From Bacteroidia bacterium (GTDB lineage: Bacteria > Bacteroidota > Bacteroidia > Flavobacteriales > Flavobacteriaceae): a stretch of DNA of 64,000 nucleotides. Every line of letters starts with the position of its first letter. Within the stretch, counting starts at the first letter, position 1. The stretch is taken from positions 1-64,000 of the forward strand of contig JAUIKY010000014.1 of assembly GCA_030430535.1 (NCBI GenBank). The letters are read 5' to 3'. Positions 32,862 through 41,529 of this stretch are shown here, piece by piece. The notes under the pieces were generated by a model that had not been told where the DNA came from, searched no databases, and saw nothing but the letters and a program-made list of their open reading frames with translations. The position numbers and the translations under genes are program-made.

Positions 32862-34226
32862 ATTTACGCAATACTCGACATAGAAACCACTGGCGGAAAG
32901 TACAATGAGGAAGGCATTACCGAAATAGCCATTTACAAATACGATGGCCATGAGGTGGTGGATCAATTTATAAGTTTGGTAAACCCCGAGCGCGAAATAC
33001 AGCCCTTTGTGGTAAACCTAACGGGCATAAACAGCAACATGTTACGCAGTGCCCCAAAATTTTATGAAGTAGCCAAACGTATTGTTGAGATTACCGACGA
33101 GTGCATTTTGGTAGCCCACAATGCCAATTTTGATTACCGCATTTTAAAAACCGAGTTTAAACGCTTAGGCTTTGATTACGAACGAAAATCGTTGTGTACG
33201 GTCGAGCTTTCCAAAAACTTAATACCAGGGCAACCCTCGTACAGTTTAGGTAAATTGGTACGCTCGTTGGGCATTCCAGTGACCGACCGCCATAGGGCTT
33301 CGGGCGATGCATTGGCCACCGTGAAACTTTTTAAAGTACTGCTGAACAAAGACACCGGAAAAGATATCGTTAAACAGTCCATCAAGTCGAACCCCAAGCA
33401 TCAACTAGAACCGCGGCACATTGATATTATTGAAAGTTTGCCATCAACCACAGGAGTCTATTACATTCATAAATCGGATGGCGAAATCATCTATATCGGG
33501 AAGAGCAACAACATAAAAAAGCGCATCAACCAACATTTTACGGGCACCAACGCCAAATCAAAGAAGATTCAAGCAAAGGTATCGGCGGTGACTTACGAAT
33601 CAACGGGCAGTGAATTAGTAGCGCTTTTAAAGGAAAGTGAAGAGATAAAAAAGAACAGACCTATTTACAACCGTGCTTTAAGGCGTTCCATCTTTACCCA
33701 TGCACTCTATAGTTTTGTTGACGAAAACGGTTATATCAACTTAAAAATTGACATTGCAGATGGTCGAAAAAAACCCATTACCACTTTCAGCAACAGGCAA
33801 AGCGGAAAAAGTTTCATCACTAAAGCAGTCGAGGATTTCAATCTGTGCCAAAAACTCGCTGGATTGTATAAAACAAAATCCAGTTGTTTCAACTACGATA
33901 TAAAAGAATGTCAAGGGGCTTGCATACAAAAAGAATCCCCAGAATCCTATAACAAAAGGGTAAGGCAGCTTATTGAAAAAAATAGCTATGCCAACAAAAA
34001 CATGGTAATCATTGACCGTGGCCGTGATGTGGACGAACGCAGTGCCATATTGATTAAAGATGGTATCTTTCAAGGTGTTGGTTATTTCAACCTGAATTAT
34101 CAAATCAATAATATTGATGTTTTGGAGTCCATCATCACCCCTATGCAAAACAATAGGGATGTACAGCACATCATACAGAGTTATCTCAGAAAAAATAAGC
34201 GCTTAAAAATACTAACACTAAACTAA
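32862..34226 (+). CDS. DEDD exonuclease / GIY-YIG nuclease fusion without an ATG start
   Basis: About 454 aa. The coding frame reads back past the first GTG (32955) through YAILDIETTGG, which holds the exonuclease motif I Asp and Glu, up to the yggS TAA. There is no ATG, GTG or TTG in that stretch; the best candidates are ATT at 32862 or 32859. The DnaQ-like domain (about 1-165) also has VAHNANFDYRI and HRASGDALATVKL. A GIY-YIG domain follows (TTGVYYIHKSDGEIIYIGKS), then a UvrC-like Cys segment (CFNYDIKECQGACIQ). This matches the DnaQ-UvrC-like fusion known in several phyla, probably acting in DNA repair or proofreading. Confidence 0.72.
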   Translation: MYAILDIETTGGKYNEEGITEIAIYKYDGHEVVDQFISLVNPEREIQPFVVNLTGINSNMLRSAPKFYEVAKRIVEITDECILVAHNANFDYRILKTEFKRLGFDYERKSLCTVELSKNLIPGQPSYSLGKLVRSLGIPVTDRHRASGDALATVKLFKVLLNKDTGKDIVKQSIKSNPKHQLEPRHIDIIESLPSTTGVYYIHKSDGEIIYIGKSNNIKKRINQHFTGTNAKSKKIQAKVSAVTYESTGSELVALLKESEEIKKNRPIYNRALRRSIFTHALYSFVDENGYINLKIDIADGRKKPITTFSNRQSGKSFITKAVEDFNLCQKLAGLYKTKSSCFNYDIKECQGACIQKESPESYNKRVRQLIEKNSYANKNMVIIDRGRDVDERSAILIKDGIFQGVGYFNLNYQINNIDVLESIITPMQNNRDVQHIIQSYLRKNKRLKILTLN

Positions 34227-34228
34227 AC

Positions 34229-36196
34229 ATGAACAAAACTACCTTCACCTTTCTATTCTTAGCTTTTTCGCTGTTAGCCTTTTCGCAAGATACCGATGAC
34301 ACTCCTGTTTTTAGAGTATCGCTTTCCGACCTCAGGATGAATGCCTACCCCAAAGATTCTACCGCCAACGCCCTTGTTTTATACGAGTTTGGAAATAGCC
34401 ATGTTGACCCCAGGGATTACGATTTAAGAACCGAGAAAAAACATAAAATTAAAATCTTCAACAAAGAAGGGTTTGATAATGCGAACGTTACCCTGTACCT
34501 TTATCAAAGCAATGGTAATGCATACGAAAGTGTCAAGGATATTGTCGGCACAACGTACAACCTTGAAAATGGTAAAGTAACAATAACAAAACTGGACAAA
34601 AAGAACATTTATCGTGAGGAGTACAACGAAAATATCACCATGGTAAAGTTCACATTGCCCAATGTAAAAGAAGGTTCTGTGATTACGTATGGCTACAGTT
34701 TAAGGTCGCCTTACATGCGAAAATACCACGGATGGGAATTTCAAGATGAGATCCCAAAAGTGTACAGCGAATACAACACCAGCATTCCGGCCAATTGGGA
34801 ATACAGCATTAAACTTATTGGGGGCAAAAAACTTTCAATAAACGAAACAAAAACTAAAGAAGCTTGCCTAACTGGAGGCAACGGACTTTCTGCCAATTGT
34901 TTTGAAGCACGGTATGCTATGAGAGATATCCCTGCGTTTATTGATGAAGATTTTATGACATCTAGACTAAATTATCTGGCAAGGATAGAATATGAGCTAA
35001 AGACATTTAACAGTTTTAACGGCACAAAACAAGACTACACCAGAACATGGGAGGATGTTGACAAAGAAATTAGAACCGAAAAAGATATTGGAAAGCAACT
35101 TAAAAAATCGGTTGATGCCGATGAACTGTTGAGCCAAGATATCATCAATGAAAGTGACCCACTAAAAAAAGCCAAAGCCATTTATAAATACGTGCAAAAT
35201 GACTATACTTGGAATGGTGATTACAAAATTTTCTCGGATGTTTCCGTAAAGGACTTAATCAAAAACAAATCGGGTAATGTTTCTTCCATGAACATTTTAC
35301 TCAATAGCCTTTTAAATGAAAGTGGCATTGACGCCAAGCCCGTATTACTTTCAACAAGGGAAAATGGTTTTGCCACAAAAATATATCCTGTTATTACCGA
35401 TTTTAACTATTTGATCGTTCAAGCTACCATAAATAACAAATCGTATTTATTGGATGCTACCGACCCTTATTTAAACTTTGGTGGGTTGCCCTTTAGATGT
35501 TTAAATATGTACGGACGTTTGTTGGATTTTGAAAACGGCAGCCAATGGATCGACATCACCCCAGAGAAACCGTCCAATGTATTTTATAAAGCCGATTTAA
35601 GTATTGATGCCGAACAAAACGTTTCGGGATACATTAATGCCAAATATTCGGGCTACCACGCCCTAAGCACCAAAAAAAGATACTTTTCCAATAAAGAATC
35701 GTACATCGAAAAGTTGGAAAACAATGCGCCATTTTTAGAGATTTCCAATCACGAAGCCCTATCAAAAGAAAAAGATAGTCCCACGTTTTCAGAAAAGTAT
35801 CAAGTAAAATACAATCTAGATACCACAGGCGAAAATATTTACTTAAACCCTATTTTGACTAAATTTTTCAGTTCGAACCCTTTTAAACTTCAAGAACGCA
35901 CCTACCCCATCGATTTTGGCTATAAAGACACGTTTATTTATATGTTCAGTTTGAAATTTAACGATGATTACAGCATTGTTGAAATGCCAAAAGACTTTAT
36001 TTCGGTGTTGCCAAACAGCACGGGTACATTAAGATTTTCCACAAAACAAGTAGGTAATTCAATTCATTTGATGATGAAATTTAATTTTAAAGAAGCTGTT
36101 TACGCGCCCGAATATTACCCCTATTTAAAAAAGTTTATGGCTAAAATTATCGACACTCAAAACAACTCCTTAATTTTGCTAAAACTCAACACGTAA
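34229..36196 (+). CDS. DUF3857 / transglutaminase-like secreted protein
   Basis: 655 aa with a signal peptide (TTFTFLFLAFSLLAFSQ). DUF3857 beta domain at about 60-230 (KIKIFNKEGFDNANVTLYLY, FTLPNVKEGSVITYGYSL), then a transglutaminase-like region (about 300-420: AKAIYKYVQNDYTWNGDYK, then the NILLNSLLNESGIDAKPVLLS stretch). The usual catalytic Cys is replaced by Ser in GNVSSMNI, so it is likely non-catalytic. Common in Bacteroidota envelopes. It begins two bases after the exonuclease gene stop. Confidence 0.86.
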   Translation: MNKTTFTFLFLAFSLLAFSQDTDDTPVFRVSLSDLRMNAYPKDSTANALVLYEFGNSHVDPRDYDLRTEKKHKIKIFNKEGFDNANVTLYLYQSNGNAYESVKDIVGTTYNLENGKVTITKLDKKNIYREEYNENITMVKFTLPNVKEGSVITYGYSLRSPYMRKYHGWEFQDEIPKVYSEYNTSIPANWEYSIKLIGGKKLSINETKTKEACLTGGNGLSANCFEARYAMRDIPAFIDEDFMTSRLNYLARIEYELKTFNSFNGTKQDYTRTWEDVDKEIRTEKDIGKQLKKSVDADELLSQDIINESDPLKKAKAIYKYVQNDYTWNGDYKIFSDVSVKDLIKNKSGNVSSMNILLNSLLNESGIDAKPVLLSTRENGFATKIYPVITDFNYLIVQATINNKSYLLDATDPYLNFGGLPFRCLNMYGRLLDFENGSQWIDITPEKPSNVFYKADLSIDAEQNVSGYINAKYSGYHALSTKKRYFSNKESYIEKLENNAPFLEISNHEALSKEKDSPTFSEKYQVKYNLDTTGENIYLNPILTKFFSSNPFKLQERTYPIDFGYKDTFIYMFSLKFNDDYSIVEMPKDFISVLPNSTGTLRFSTKQVGNSIHLMMKFNFKEAVYAPEYYPYLKKFMAKIIDTQNNSLILLKLNT

Positions 36197-36218
36197 TCTT
36201 TTAGTATTTTAGAGCTCT

Positions 36219-37052
36219 ATGGAAAAATCGAGCAGATTTAGCAGGTGGCAAGCAAAAATTCATGAAGTGATATATGGCACCCATACCCGTGCAGGAAAGC
36301 TTTTTGACATTGTTTTACTCATAGCCATTATTTACAGCATCATTATTGTGATGCTGGAAAGCGTTGAATCTTTCGACAATAAATACCATGATTTTTTTAA
36401 TATTTCCGAATGGGTCATTACCATCCTTTTTACAATAGAGTATATTTTAAGAGTTATATGTGTAAAGAAACCTAAAAAATACGTTTTAAGTTTTTATGGT
36501 ATCGTTGATTTACTGTCAACCCTACCTAAATACATTTCATTCTTTATTTTAGACACTCATTTTTTAGCCGTTTTCAGAGCCTTGCGCTTACTGAGAGTGT
36601 TCAGGATTTTGAAGTTAATTCGATACGTTGGCGAATCGAACAAACTTATACGGGCATTGCGAAACAGTCGTTCTAAAATTTTCATTTTTATATTTTTTGT
36701 ATTTATTATTTCCATCATTCTAGGCACGGTAATGTACTTAATTGAAGGGCCGCAAAACGGTTTTAAAAGCATTCCGCAAAGTATTTATTGGTGTATTGTA
36801 ACCCTCACCACGGTTGGTTTTGGTGATATTACACCACAAACTGCCGTGGGGCAAATATTGGCAACTATTATTATGATTATTGGTTACGGCATTATTGCGG
36901 TACCCACGGGTATTGTTTCTGCCGAATATGCTTCAACAAAAGGAAAATCGCCTAACCACCAAAACTCTTCTTGCACAAACTGTGGATCGGATATTATTTT
37001 AGATGATGCGGCATACTGCAGAAAATGTGGCCATAAATTAAAAGATGAGTAA
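36219..37052 (+). CDS. voltage-gated K+ channel family protein with C-terminal zinc ribbon
   Basis: 277 aa. Six-helix channel: S1 about 27-47, S2 about 59-80, S3 about 90-110, S4 with spaced Arg/Lys (VFRALRLLRVFRILKLIRYV, about 117-136), S5 about 150-172, pore and selectivity filter TLTTVGFGD (about 197-205), S6 about 215-235. After S6 comes a short linker and a C4 zinc ribbon (CTNCGSD...CRKCGHK, about 251-273). It should conduct potassium across the inner membrane. The last 8 bases overlap the start of miaA, so the two are coupled. Confidence 0.9.
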   Translation: MEKSSRFSRWQAKIHEVIYGTHTRAGKLFDIVLLIAIIYSIIIVMLESVESFDNKYHDFFNISEWVITILFTIEYILRVICVKKPKKYVLSFYGIVDLLSTLPKYISFFILDTHFLAVFRALRLLRVFRILKLIRYVGESNKLIRALRNSRSKIFIFIFFVFIISIILGTVMYLIEGPQNGFKSIPQSIYWCIVTLTTVGFGDITPQTAVGQILATIIMIIGYGIIAVPTGIVSAEYASTKGKSPNHQNSSCTNCGSDIILDDAAYCRKCGHKLKDE

Positions 37053-37965
37053 ATATTTAATTTCAATAATTGGTCCAACCGCCATAGGAAAAACGCGTTT
37101 GAGTATTAAATTGGCACAGCATTTTAATACCGAAATCGTTTCGGCCGATTCGCGCCAGTTTTTTAAAGAAATGCAAATCGGCACCGCTGCCCCCACTCCC
37201 GACGAACTCCATGCGGCCAAGCACCATTTTATACACCACAAATCCATTCATGACGATTATAACGTTGGAGCCTTCGAGCGCGACGCCATAAACCTCTTGA
37301 ATACCTTATTTAAAAAACACGATGTGGTTATTATGGTAGGCGGTTCGGGTTTGTATGTAGATGCCGTGGTTAATGGCCTCGATGATTTCCCGGATGTTGA
37401 CGGCAGCATCCGAGACGCATTGAATACCGATTTGGAAGAAAAAGGTCTCCCCCATTTACAGGAAAAACTAAAAGTTTTAGACCACATTTCCTATAACAGT
37501 ATTGCCATTGATAATCCGCATCGTGTTATCCGTGCTTTGGAAATCTGCATCGGTACCGGGCAGCCCTACTCTTCTTTTTTGAACAAAGAAAAAGACAAGC
37601 GCAAATTTAAAACCATAAGTATTGGGCTTTCCGCCGAAAGGTCAACCATTTACAAGCGTATTGAGCAACGGGTGGATATGATGGTGGACGAGGGTTTATT
37701 GGATGAAGCCAAAAGCCTGATTCCAAACAAACACTTAAATGCATTAAATACGGTGGGGTACAAAGAACTGTTCAATTATTTTGAAGGTGAATGGACGTTG
37801 GATTTTGCCATTTCTGAAATCAAAAAAAATACGCGACGCTTCGCCAAACGTCAACTAACGTGGTTTAGAAAAAAAGAAGGAACATTGTGGTTTGATTATT
37901 TAACTCCATCAAAGGCTATTATTGATGCGGTTAATGAAAAAATTTCTGCTAAGGAAGAAAGGTAA
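37045..37965 (+). CDS. miaA: tRNA dimethylallyltransferase
   Basis: 306 aa. P-loop GPTAIGKT (about 10-17), EIVSADSRQFFKEMQIGTA (about 29-47) with the tRNA-contacting region, GGSGLYVDAVVNGL (about 99-112), and NTRRFAKRQLTWFRK near the C-terminus. It adds the isopentenyl group to A37 of tRNAs that read UNN codons. The start overlaps the ion channel gene by 8 bases. It is the last gene of the plus-strand run from 28.8 kb and converges on the adhesin-like gene ending at 38017. Confidence 0.95.
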   Translation: MSKYLISIIGPTAIGKTRLSIKLAQHFNTEIVSADSRQFFKEMQIGTAAPTPDELHAAKHHFIHHKSIHDDYNVGAFERDAINLLNTLFKKHDVVIMVGGSGLYVDAVVNGLDDFPDVDGSIRDALNTDLEEKGLPHLQEKLKVLDHISYNSIAIDNPHRVIRALEICIGTGQPYSSFLNKEKDKRKFKTISIGLSAERSTIYKRIEQRVDMMVDEGLLDEAKSLIPNKHLNALNTVGYKELFNYFEGEWTLDFAISEIKKNTRRFAKRQLTWFRKKEGTLWFDYLTPSKAIIDAVNEKISAKEER

Positions 37966-38016
37966 ACTAATTCAGGGCTAAACTCAGAGCATTTAAATCT
38001 CGGTTATCGAGTAAAA

Positions 38017-39522
38017 TTATTTCATAATTACATCGCTGTATTTGGCATTCACCACAATGCTTTTTCCACTATTTGCACTCGTGGATGAAAAATTGGATGT
38101 ACTGCCCTTTGTTTTATTTTTAGGGTGTAAAAACTGCGAATGTGTGCCTTTGTAGTTAACGCTACACTCCACTTTTGGAAGCGCAATTACTGCGTTACTA
38201 TTTTGTAAAATCACGTTTAAATTGGAAAAGGTATCTTCAATTGCAGCAATAGTCAAGTCGCCAATATTGCCATCAATCACGGCACTGCCCGAAAGTTTAT
38301 CCACATCCACATTTGAAGATACGGCGTTTAACACCAAGTGGTTGACGTGCTCCAAATCAGCATGTTTTACATAATTTAAGTTAAGTTCGCCCAAATTCCA
38401 ATGCGACACAAAAACCGGCGAATAGGAAGCATTGATGGAAGTTAAACTTCCATCAATGCGTTGTGCTTTAAACTTGGCATGCGACACATTGGCCTCCAAA
38501 TTATCAACATTGGCAGCGAATTCTATTTCGCCATACCTAACGTTCACCTTCAACTTGGCCTTTTTGGGCATTTTAATTTTAATGGTTTTCTTGGCGTCAA
38601 TGCTCGACTTTTCTTCAATAATTTTGATTACTTTTTTATCCCGCTCTTTGGCTTGTTTGGCGTGTTCCTTGGCACGTTCTTTATGGGCTTCCATTCTGGC
38701 TTGGTGGGCTTCTGCTATGCGTTCGGCATTTTCAGCATGTCTTTCCGCTTGGGCTTCCATGCGTTCGGCATAGCGCTCGCCCCATTCGGCCATTTTTTCG
38801 GCGAAAGCTTCTTGGTTCCAATGGCTTTCAAATTGCTTGGCCCATGCTTCCATCTGTTTGCCATAGTTTTCGCCCCATTCTTTCCCGAACTTTTCGCCCC
38901 AAGCCTGCATCTTTTTTTCAAAATCCTTTCCGAATTTCGATTCAAACTGCTCGGTGTATTTCTTTAAATACTTTTCGCCATCCTTTTTATAGGCTTCATA
39001 ATCAAAATGAAAACTGCGAATGCCTTCGGGCAACTCTGGTAATTCGGGTAATTCTGGCATTTCTGGCATTTTTGGTAATTCGGGAATCTCAGGAACTTCA
39101 ACAACATGCACGTCGAAATCCATTTCCGGCATTTCTGCCAATTCGTACTTCAGTTCCTTTAAAATGACTTTAACATCATCGTCCCCACTAGTGCGCATCA
39201 CCCAATGTGGCGAACCGCCACCGGTGGCATTAATCGATATTTGGCTTTGGGTGGCATCAACATCCACCTTCCACGATTTAAGCGCTTTTTGCAATTGATC
39301 ATCGCTCAACTTTTCGCCCTCCATGTAGGCTTCAATTTCCACTACATCTTTGTTCCAAGTATCGAACACAATATTGCAATGGTTCGAATTCAAATCGATA
39401 ACCACGTCTTTATCCACTTTAATGGATTGTGACACTTTGGTCAATCTATTTTGTGCCCACAGGCTTCCCATAACAAGGAAGCATAAGGCAAAAAGGTTCA
39501 TTTTTACGATTTTACTGTTCAT
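38017..39522 (-). CDS. DUF4097-like beta-repeat protein with a long charged helical insert, secreted
   Basis: 501 aa with a signal peptide (MNLFALCFLVMGSLWAQ after a short basic N-terminus). A beta-strand domain (about 35-130: DVVIDLNSNHCNIVFDTWNKDV) is followed by a proline hinge of MPELPE-like repeats (about 150-170), a helix of about 150 residues rich in Glu, Lys, Ala, Met and His (for example WGERYAERMEAQAERHAENA), then a right-handed beta domain (about 330-501: KKTIKIKMPKKAKLKVNVRYG, later SVNYKGTHSQFLHPKNKT). Such putative-adhesin folds are often controlled by ECF sigma factors, as here. Third gene of the sigma/anti-sigma operon, 13 bases after the second. Confidence 0.75.
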   Translation of the reverse strand: MNSKIVKMNLFALCFLVMGSLWAQNRLTKVSQSIKVDKDVVIDLNSNHCNIVFDTWNKDVVEIEAYMEGEKLSDDQLQKALKSWKVDVDATQSQISINATGGGSPHWVMRTSGDDDVKVILKELKYELAEMPEMDFDVHVVEVPEIPELPKMPEMPELPELPELPEGIRSFHFDYEAYKKDGEKYLKKYTEQFESKFGKDFEKKMQAWGEKFGKEWGENYGKQMEAWAKQFESHWNQEAFAEKMAEWGERYAERMEAQAERHAENAERIAEAHQARMEAHKERAKEHAKQAKERDKKVIKIIEEKSSIDAKKTIKIKMPKKAKLKVNVRYGEIEFAANVDNLEANVSHAKFKAQRIDGSLTSINASYSPVFVSHWNLGELNLNYVKHADLEHVNHLVLNAVSSNVDVDKLSGSAVIDGNIGDLTIAAIEDTFSNLNVILQNSNAVIALPKVECSVNYKGTHSQFLHPKNKTKGSTSNFSSTSANSGKSIVVNAKYSDVIMK

Positions 39523-39535
39523 TTTTTGATTGTTT

Positions 39536-40108
39536 TTAGATGGATTGTACCACGTTGTTGGTGTTTGAAACTTTTAATGATTTTATTTGATTACCAAGGC
39601 GGTACAGTAAATTTAAACGGAGTTTTAAGTTGTCGATTAAGGCATTAATGGTAAGTTCGCTAGGTCCAGATTCGGTCAGCTCCACCGATAGGCGTTTGTA
39701 CTCTTTGTCCAATTCATTTAATTGCGATAAATAGCCATCAAAAAGCTCTTTGGTTTCTGGCGTGTATTCAATTTTAGAAAGTTCCAAATTAATACTGGCC
39801 AGATAATAATCTTCCACTTTTTTTAATCCGGGTGAAATATCGCCCAACGATTTCGTTTCGACTACAGGAGTTCTTGCTACACTATTATCGCTTTCAATGG
39901 GAGGGGTTTCAAAAAACTTAAACGCTCCAAACCCCAAGCCTAAAAGCACCACAATACTTGCTGCCACTTTTAACCAACTAAAAGGCTTCCTTTTGGCAAC
40001 GGGCATGGCTTTGTCCAGTTTTTCCAAAAACCGTGCTTGGTGGTTTTCCGGCATATTTTCGCCCGAAACCGCATCGTTTTTAAATAATTCTCTAATATCT
40101 TGTGCCAT
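39536..40108 (-). CDS. anti-sigma-factor-like membrane protein
   Basis: 190 aa. N-terminal cytosolic part of about 43 residues (DIRELFKNDAVSGENMPENHQARFLEKL), one membrane segment at about 44-65 (SWLKVAASIVVLLGLGFGAF), and an extracytoplasmic helical part (LNELDKEYKRLSVEL, LIDNLKLRLNLLYRLGNQI). Its start overlaps the end of the sigma gene by 17 bases, the usual layout for a sigma factor and its membrane anti-sigma partner. No zinc anti-sigma HxxxCxxC motif is seen, so binding to sigma is inferred from context. Confidence 0.75.
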   Translation of the reverse strand: MAQDIRELFKNDAVSGENMPENHQARFLEKLDKAMPVAKRKPFSWLKVAASIVVLLGLGFGAFKFFETPPIESDNSVARTPVVETKSLGDISPGLKKVEDYYLASINLELSKIEYTPETKELFDGYLSQLNELDKEYKRLSVELTESGPSELTINALIDNLKLRLNLLYRLGNQIKSLKVSNTNNVVQSI

Positions 40109-40643
40109 TTTTTTGGTGTGTTAATAAGGTTTGTAACTTGGTTTTACCTCTCGACAATTGTGTTCGCGAAGCCACTTCCGAAATCCCGAGAATCTCTGAA
40201 ATTTCCTGATGGTCGTACCCTTCAATTAAATACAGCATCACTACATACTGGTATTTATCGGGCAATTTGCCAATGGCCGCTTTCACATCGTTTAGGGTAA
40301 CTGTATCTTCAACCAACCATTTGTCGTTTTTTGGTGTATCGACCACTTTAAGGTGCACCTCGTTCAACTCTACAAGTTGATGTTTTTTCGATTTTAAAAC
40401 GTCGATACATGTATTAACCACAATGCGTTTCAACCAAGCGCCAAAAGTAACTTCGGCCTCAAATTGATGCAGTTTTTCAAAAGCTTTTATAAACGCTTCC
40501 TGCACCGCATCTTCGGCATCGGCGGCATCTTTCAAAAACCGTTTGGCCACAATATACATCCCGTTGCAGTACTGGTTGTATAACTGCAATTGTGCTTTAC
40601 GGTTGTTCTGTTTACATTGTTCTATAATGTCAACTTGAAACAT
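40092..40643 (-). CDS. ECF RNA polymerase sigma factor
   Basis: 183 aa. Region 2 (about 10-80): LYNQYCNGMYIVAKRFLKDAADAEDAVQEAFIKAFEKL and FGAWLKRIVVNTCIDVL. Region 4 (about 115-175): IGKLPDKYQYVVMLYLIEGY and HQEISEILGISEVASRTQLSRGKTKL. Standard length and order for an ECF sigma factor. First gene of a three-gene operon with an anti-sigma-like membrane protein and a secreted adhesin-like protein. The 150 bases upstream are shared divergently with the DUF2911 gene. Confidence 0.93.
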   Translation of the reverse strand: MFQVDIIEQCKQNNRKAQLQLYNQYCNGMYIVAKRFLKDAADAEDAVQEAFIKAFEKLHQFEAEVTFGAWLKRIVVNTCIDVLKSKKHQLVELNEVHLKVVDTPKNDKWLVEDTVTLNDVKAAIGKLPDKYQYVVMLYLIEGYDHQEISEILGISEVASRTQLSRGKTKLQTLLTHQKNGTRY

Positions 40644-40791
40644 GCTTGATGAGCTTCTGGTTTTGGTTAGTTCACTTTAAAGACGATCAAAAAAACAAGG
40701 TGTTGCAAAAAACTTATATTTTTTTTTCAGGGGGTGCATAACAAAGCTAAATAAATATACGTTTGCATTTTAGCAGTTATACCTTTTAAAT

Positions 40792-40799
40792 TATATTTG
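40792..40799 (+). promoter_or_regulatory. -7 box of the DUF2911 gene
   Basis: TATATTTG, exact TAnnTTTG, 21 bases before the ATG at 40821. A TTG at 40763-40765 is 26 bases upstream, longer than ideal. Confidence 0.5.
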
Positions 40800-40820
40800 T
40801 GCCTCTATAAAATGCTCTAT

Positions 40821-41375
40821 ATGAACACTTTTTTAAAACGCCTTTTAATCCTACTATCTATTATTGCTTTGGGTTTGTTTTTATACTCTGCTTTTGTTGA
40901 AAATATTTTTGACAGCAGATTGAGCCCGAAGGACACGGTAGAGTTTAAACTGAACGATTTAAAAATGAAGGTGTTTTATAACCGTCCCTATAAAAAGGAG
41001 AGGGAAATTTTTGGCGGCTTGGTACCTTATAACCAAGTTTGGCGTACGGGAGCCAACGAAGCCACTACATTTGAAACCAACCAACCTTTAGAAATAAAAG
41101 GCATGGAATTACCTGCAGGAAAATATACGCTATGGACGGTTCCTAAAGATTCCACTTGGTCGGTCATGTTCAATTCCAAACAATATTCTTGGGGGGTTAA
41201 TGCCCAAATGCAGCCTATGTGGGATCCCAACTATGATGTTTTGAATGTTGAAGTGCCCGTTCAGCAACTAGACCATACGGTAGAACAATTTACCATTGCA
41301 TTCGATAATTCTACCGATAACCTGGCACTTACCATGGCCTGGGACGATGTTAAGATTGCCGTACCGTTGAAATAA
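40821..41375 (+). CDS. DUF2911 family membrane-anchored or secreted protein
   Basis: 184 aa from the ATG at 40821; an upstream ATG at 40812 is also possible, but the frame before it overlaps the promoter box. N-terminal hydrophobic segment FLKRLLILLSIIALGLFLYSAF acts as anchor or signal. DUF2911 domain: MKVFYNRPYKKEREIFGGLV, PYNQVWRTGANEATTFETN, YTLWTVPKDSTWSVMFN and the closing LAMTW-like LALTMAWDDVKIAVP. The role is unknown; the family is common in Bacteroidota envelopes. Confidence 0.88.
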   Translation: MNTFLKRLLILLSIIALGLFLYSAFVENIFDSRLSPKDTVEFKLNDLKMKVFYNRPYKKEREIFGGLVPYNQVWRTGANEATTFETNQPLEIKGMELPAGKYTLWTVPKDSTWSVMFNSKQYSWGVNAQMQPMWDPNYDVLNVEVPVQQLDHTVEQFTIAFDNSTDNLALTMAWDDVKIAVPLK

Positions 41376-41468
41376 GTTCGCAGTATTCAGTCGCAGTTAG
41401 TCTTCAGTCAACTCAAAAGTTCCAAATTCAAGCCGCTGAAAACATCTTCGGCCTTCCAACTTCACGCT

Positions 41469-41503
41469 TTGTGTTCTTCGCTTTTTCAATCAAAATAAAT
41501 TTG
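41469..41503 (+). promoter_or_regulatory. meaB: promoter-like TTG-N24-TAAATTTG before meaB
   Basis: TTG (41469-41471) and TAAATTTG (41496-41503), 26 bases before the GTG start. Spacing is one base beyond the usual range. The preceding 41376-41460 is low-complexity CAGT/TTCAGTC-type sequence without a gene. Confidence 0.45.
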
Positions 41504-41529
41504 TAATTTAGGAGTACATTCGAGAATTC

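Noticed and set aside
32955-34226. GTG at 32955 as the start of the exonuclease gene
   Set aside because: It would cut off the DIET catalytic motif, which is intact in the same frame just upstream.
41376-41460. Degenerate CAGT/TTCAGTC repeats before meaB as a regulatory array
   Set aside because: Too irregular; such low-complexity gaps are common between genes in these genomes.
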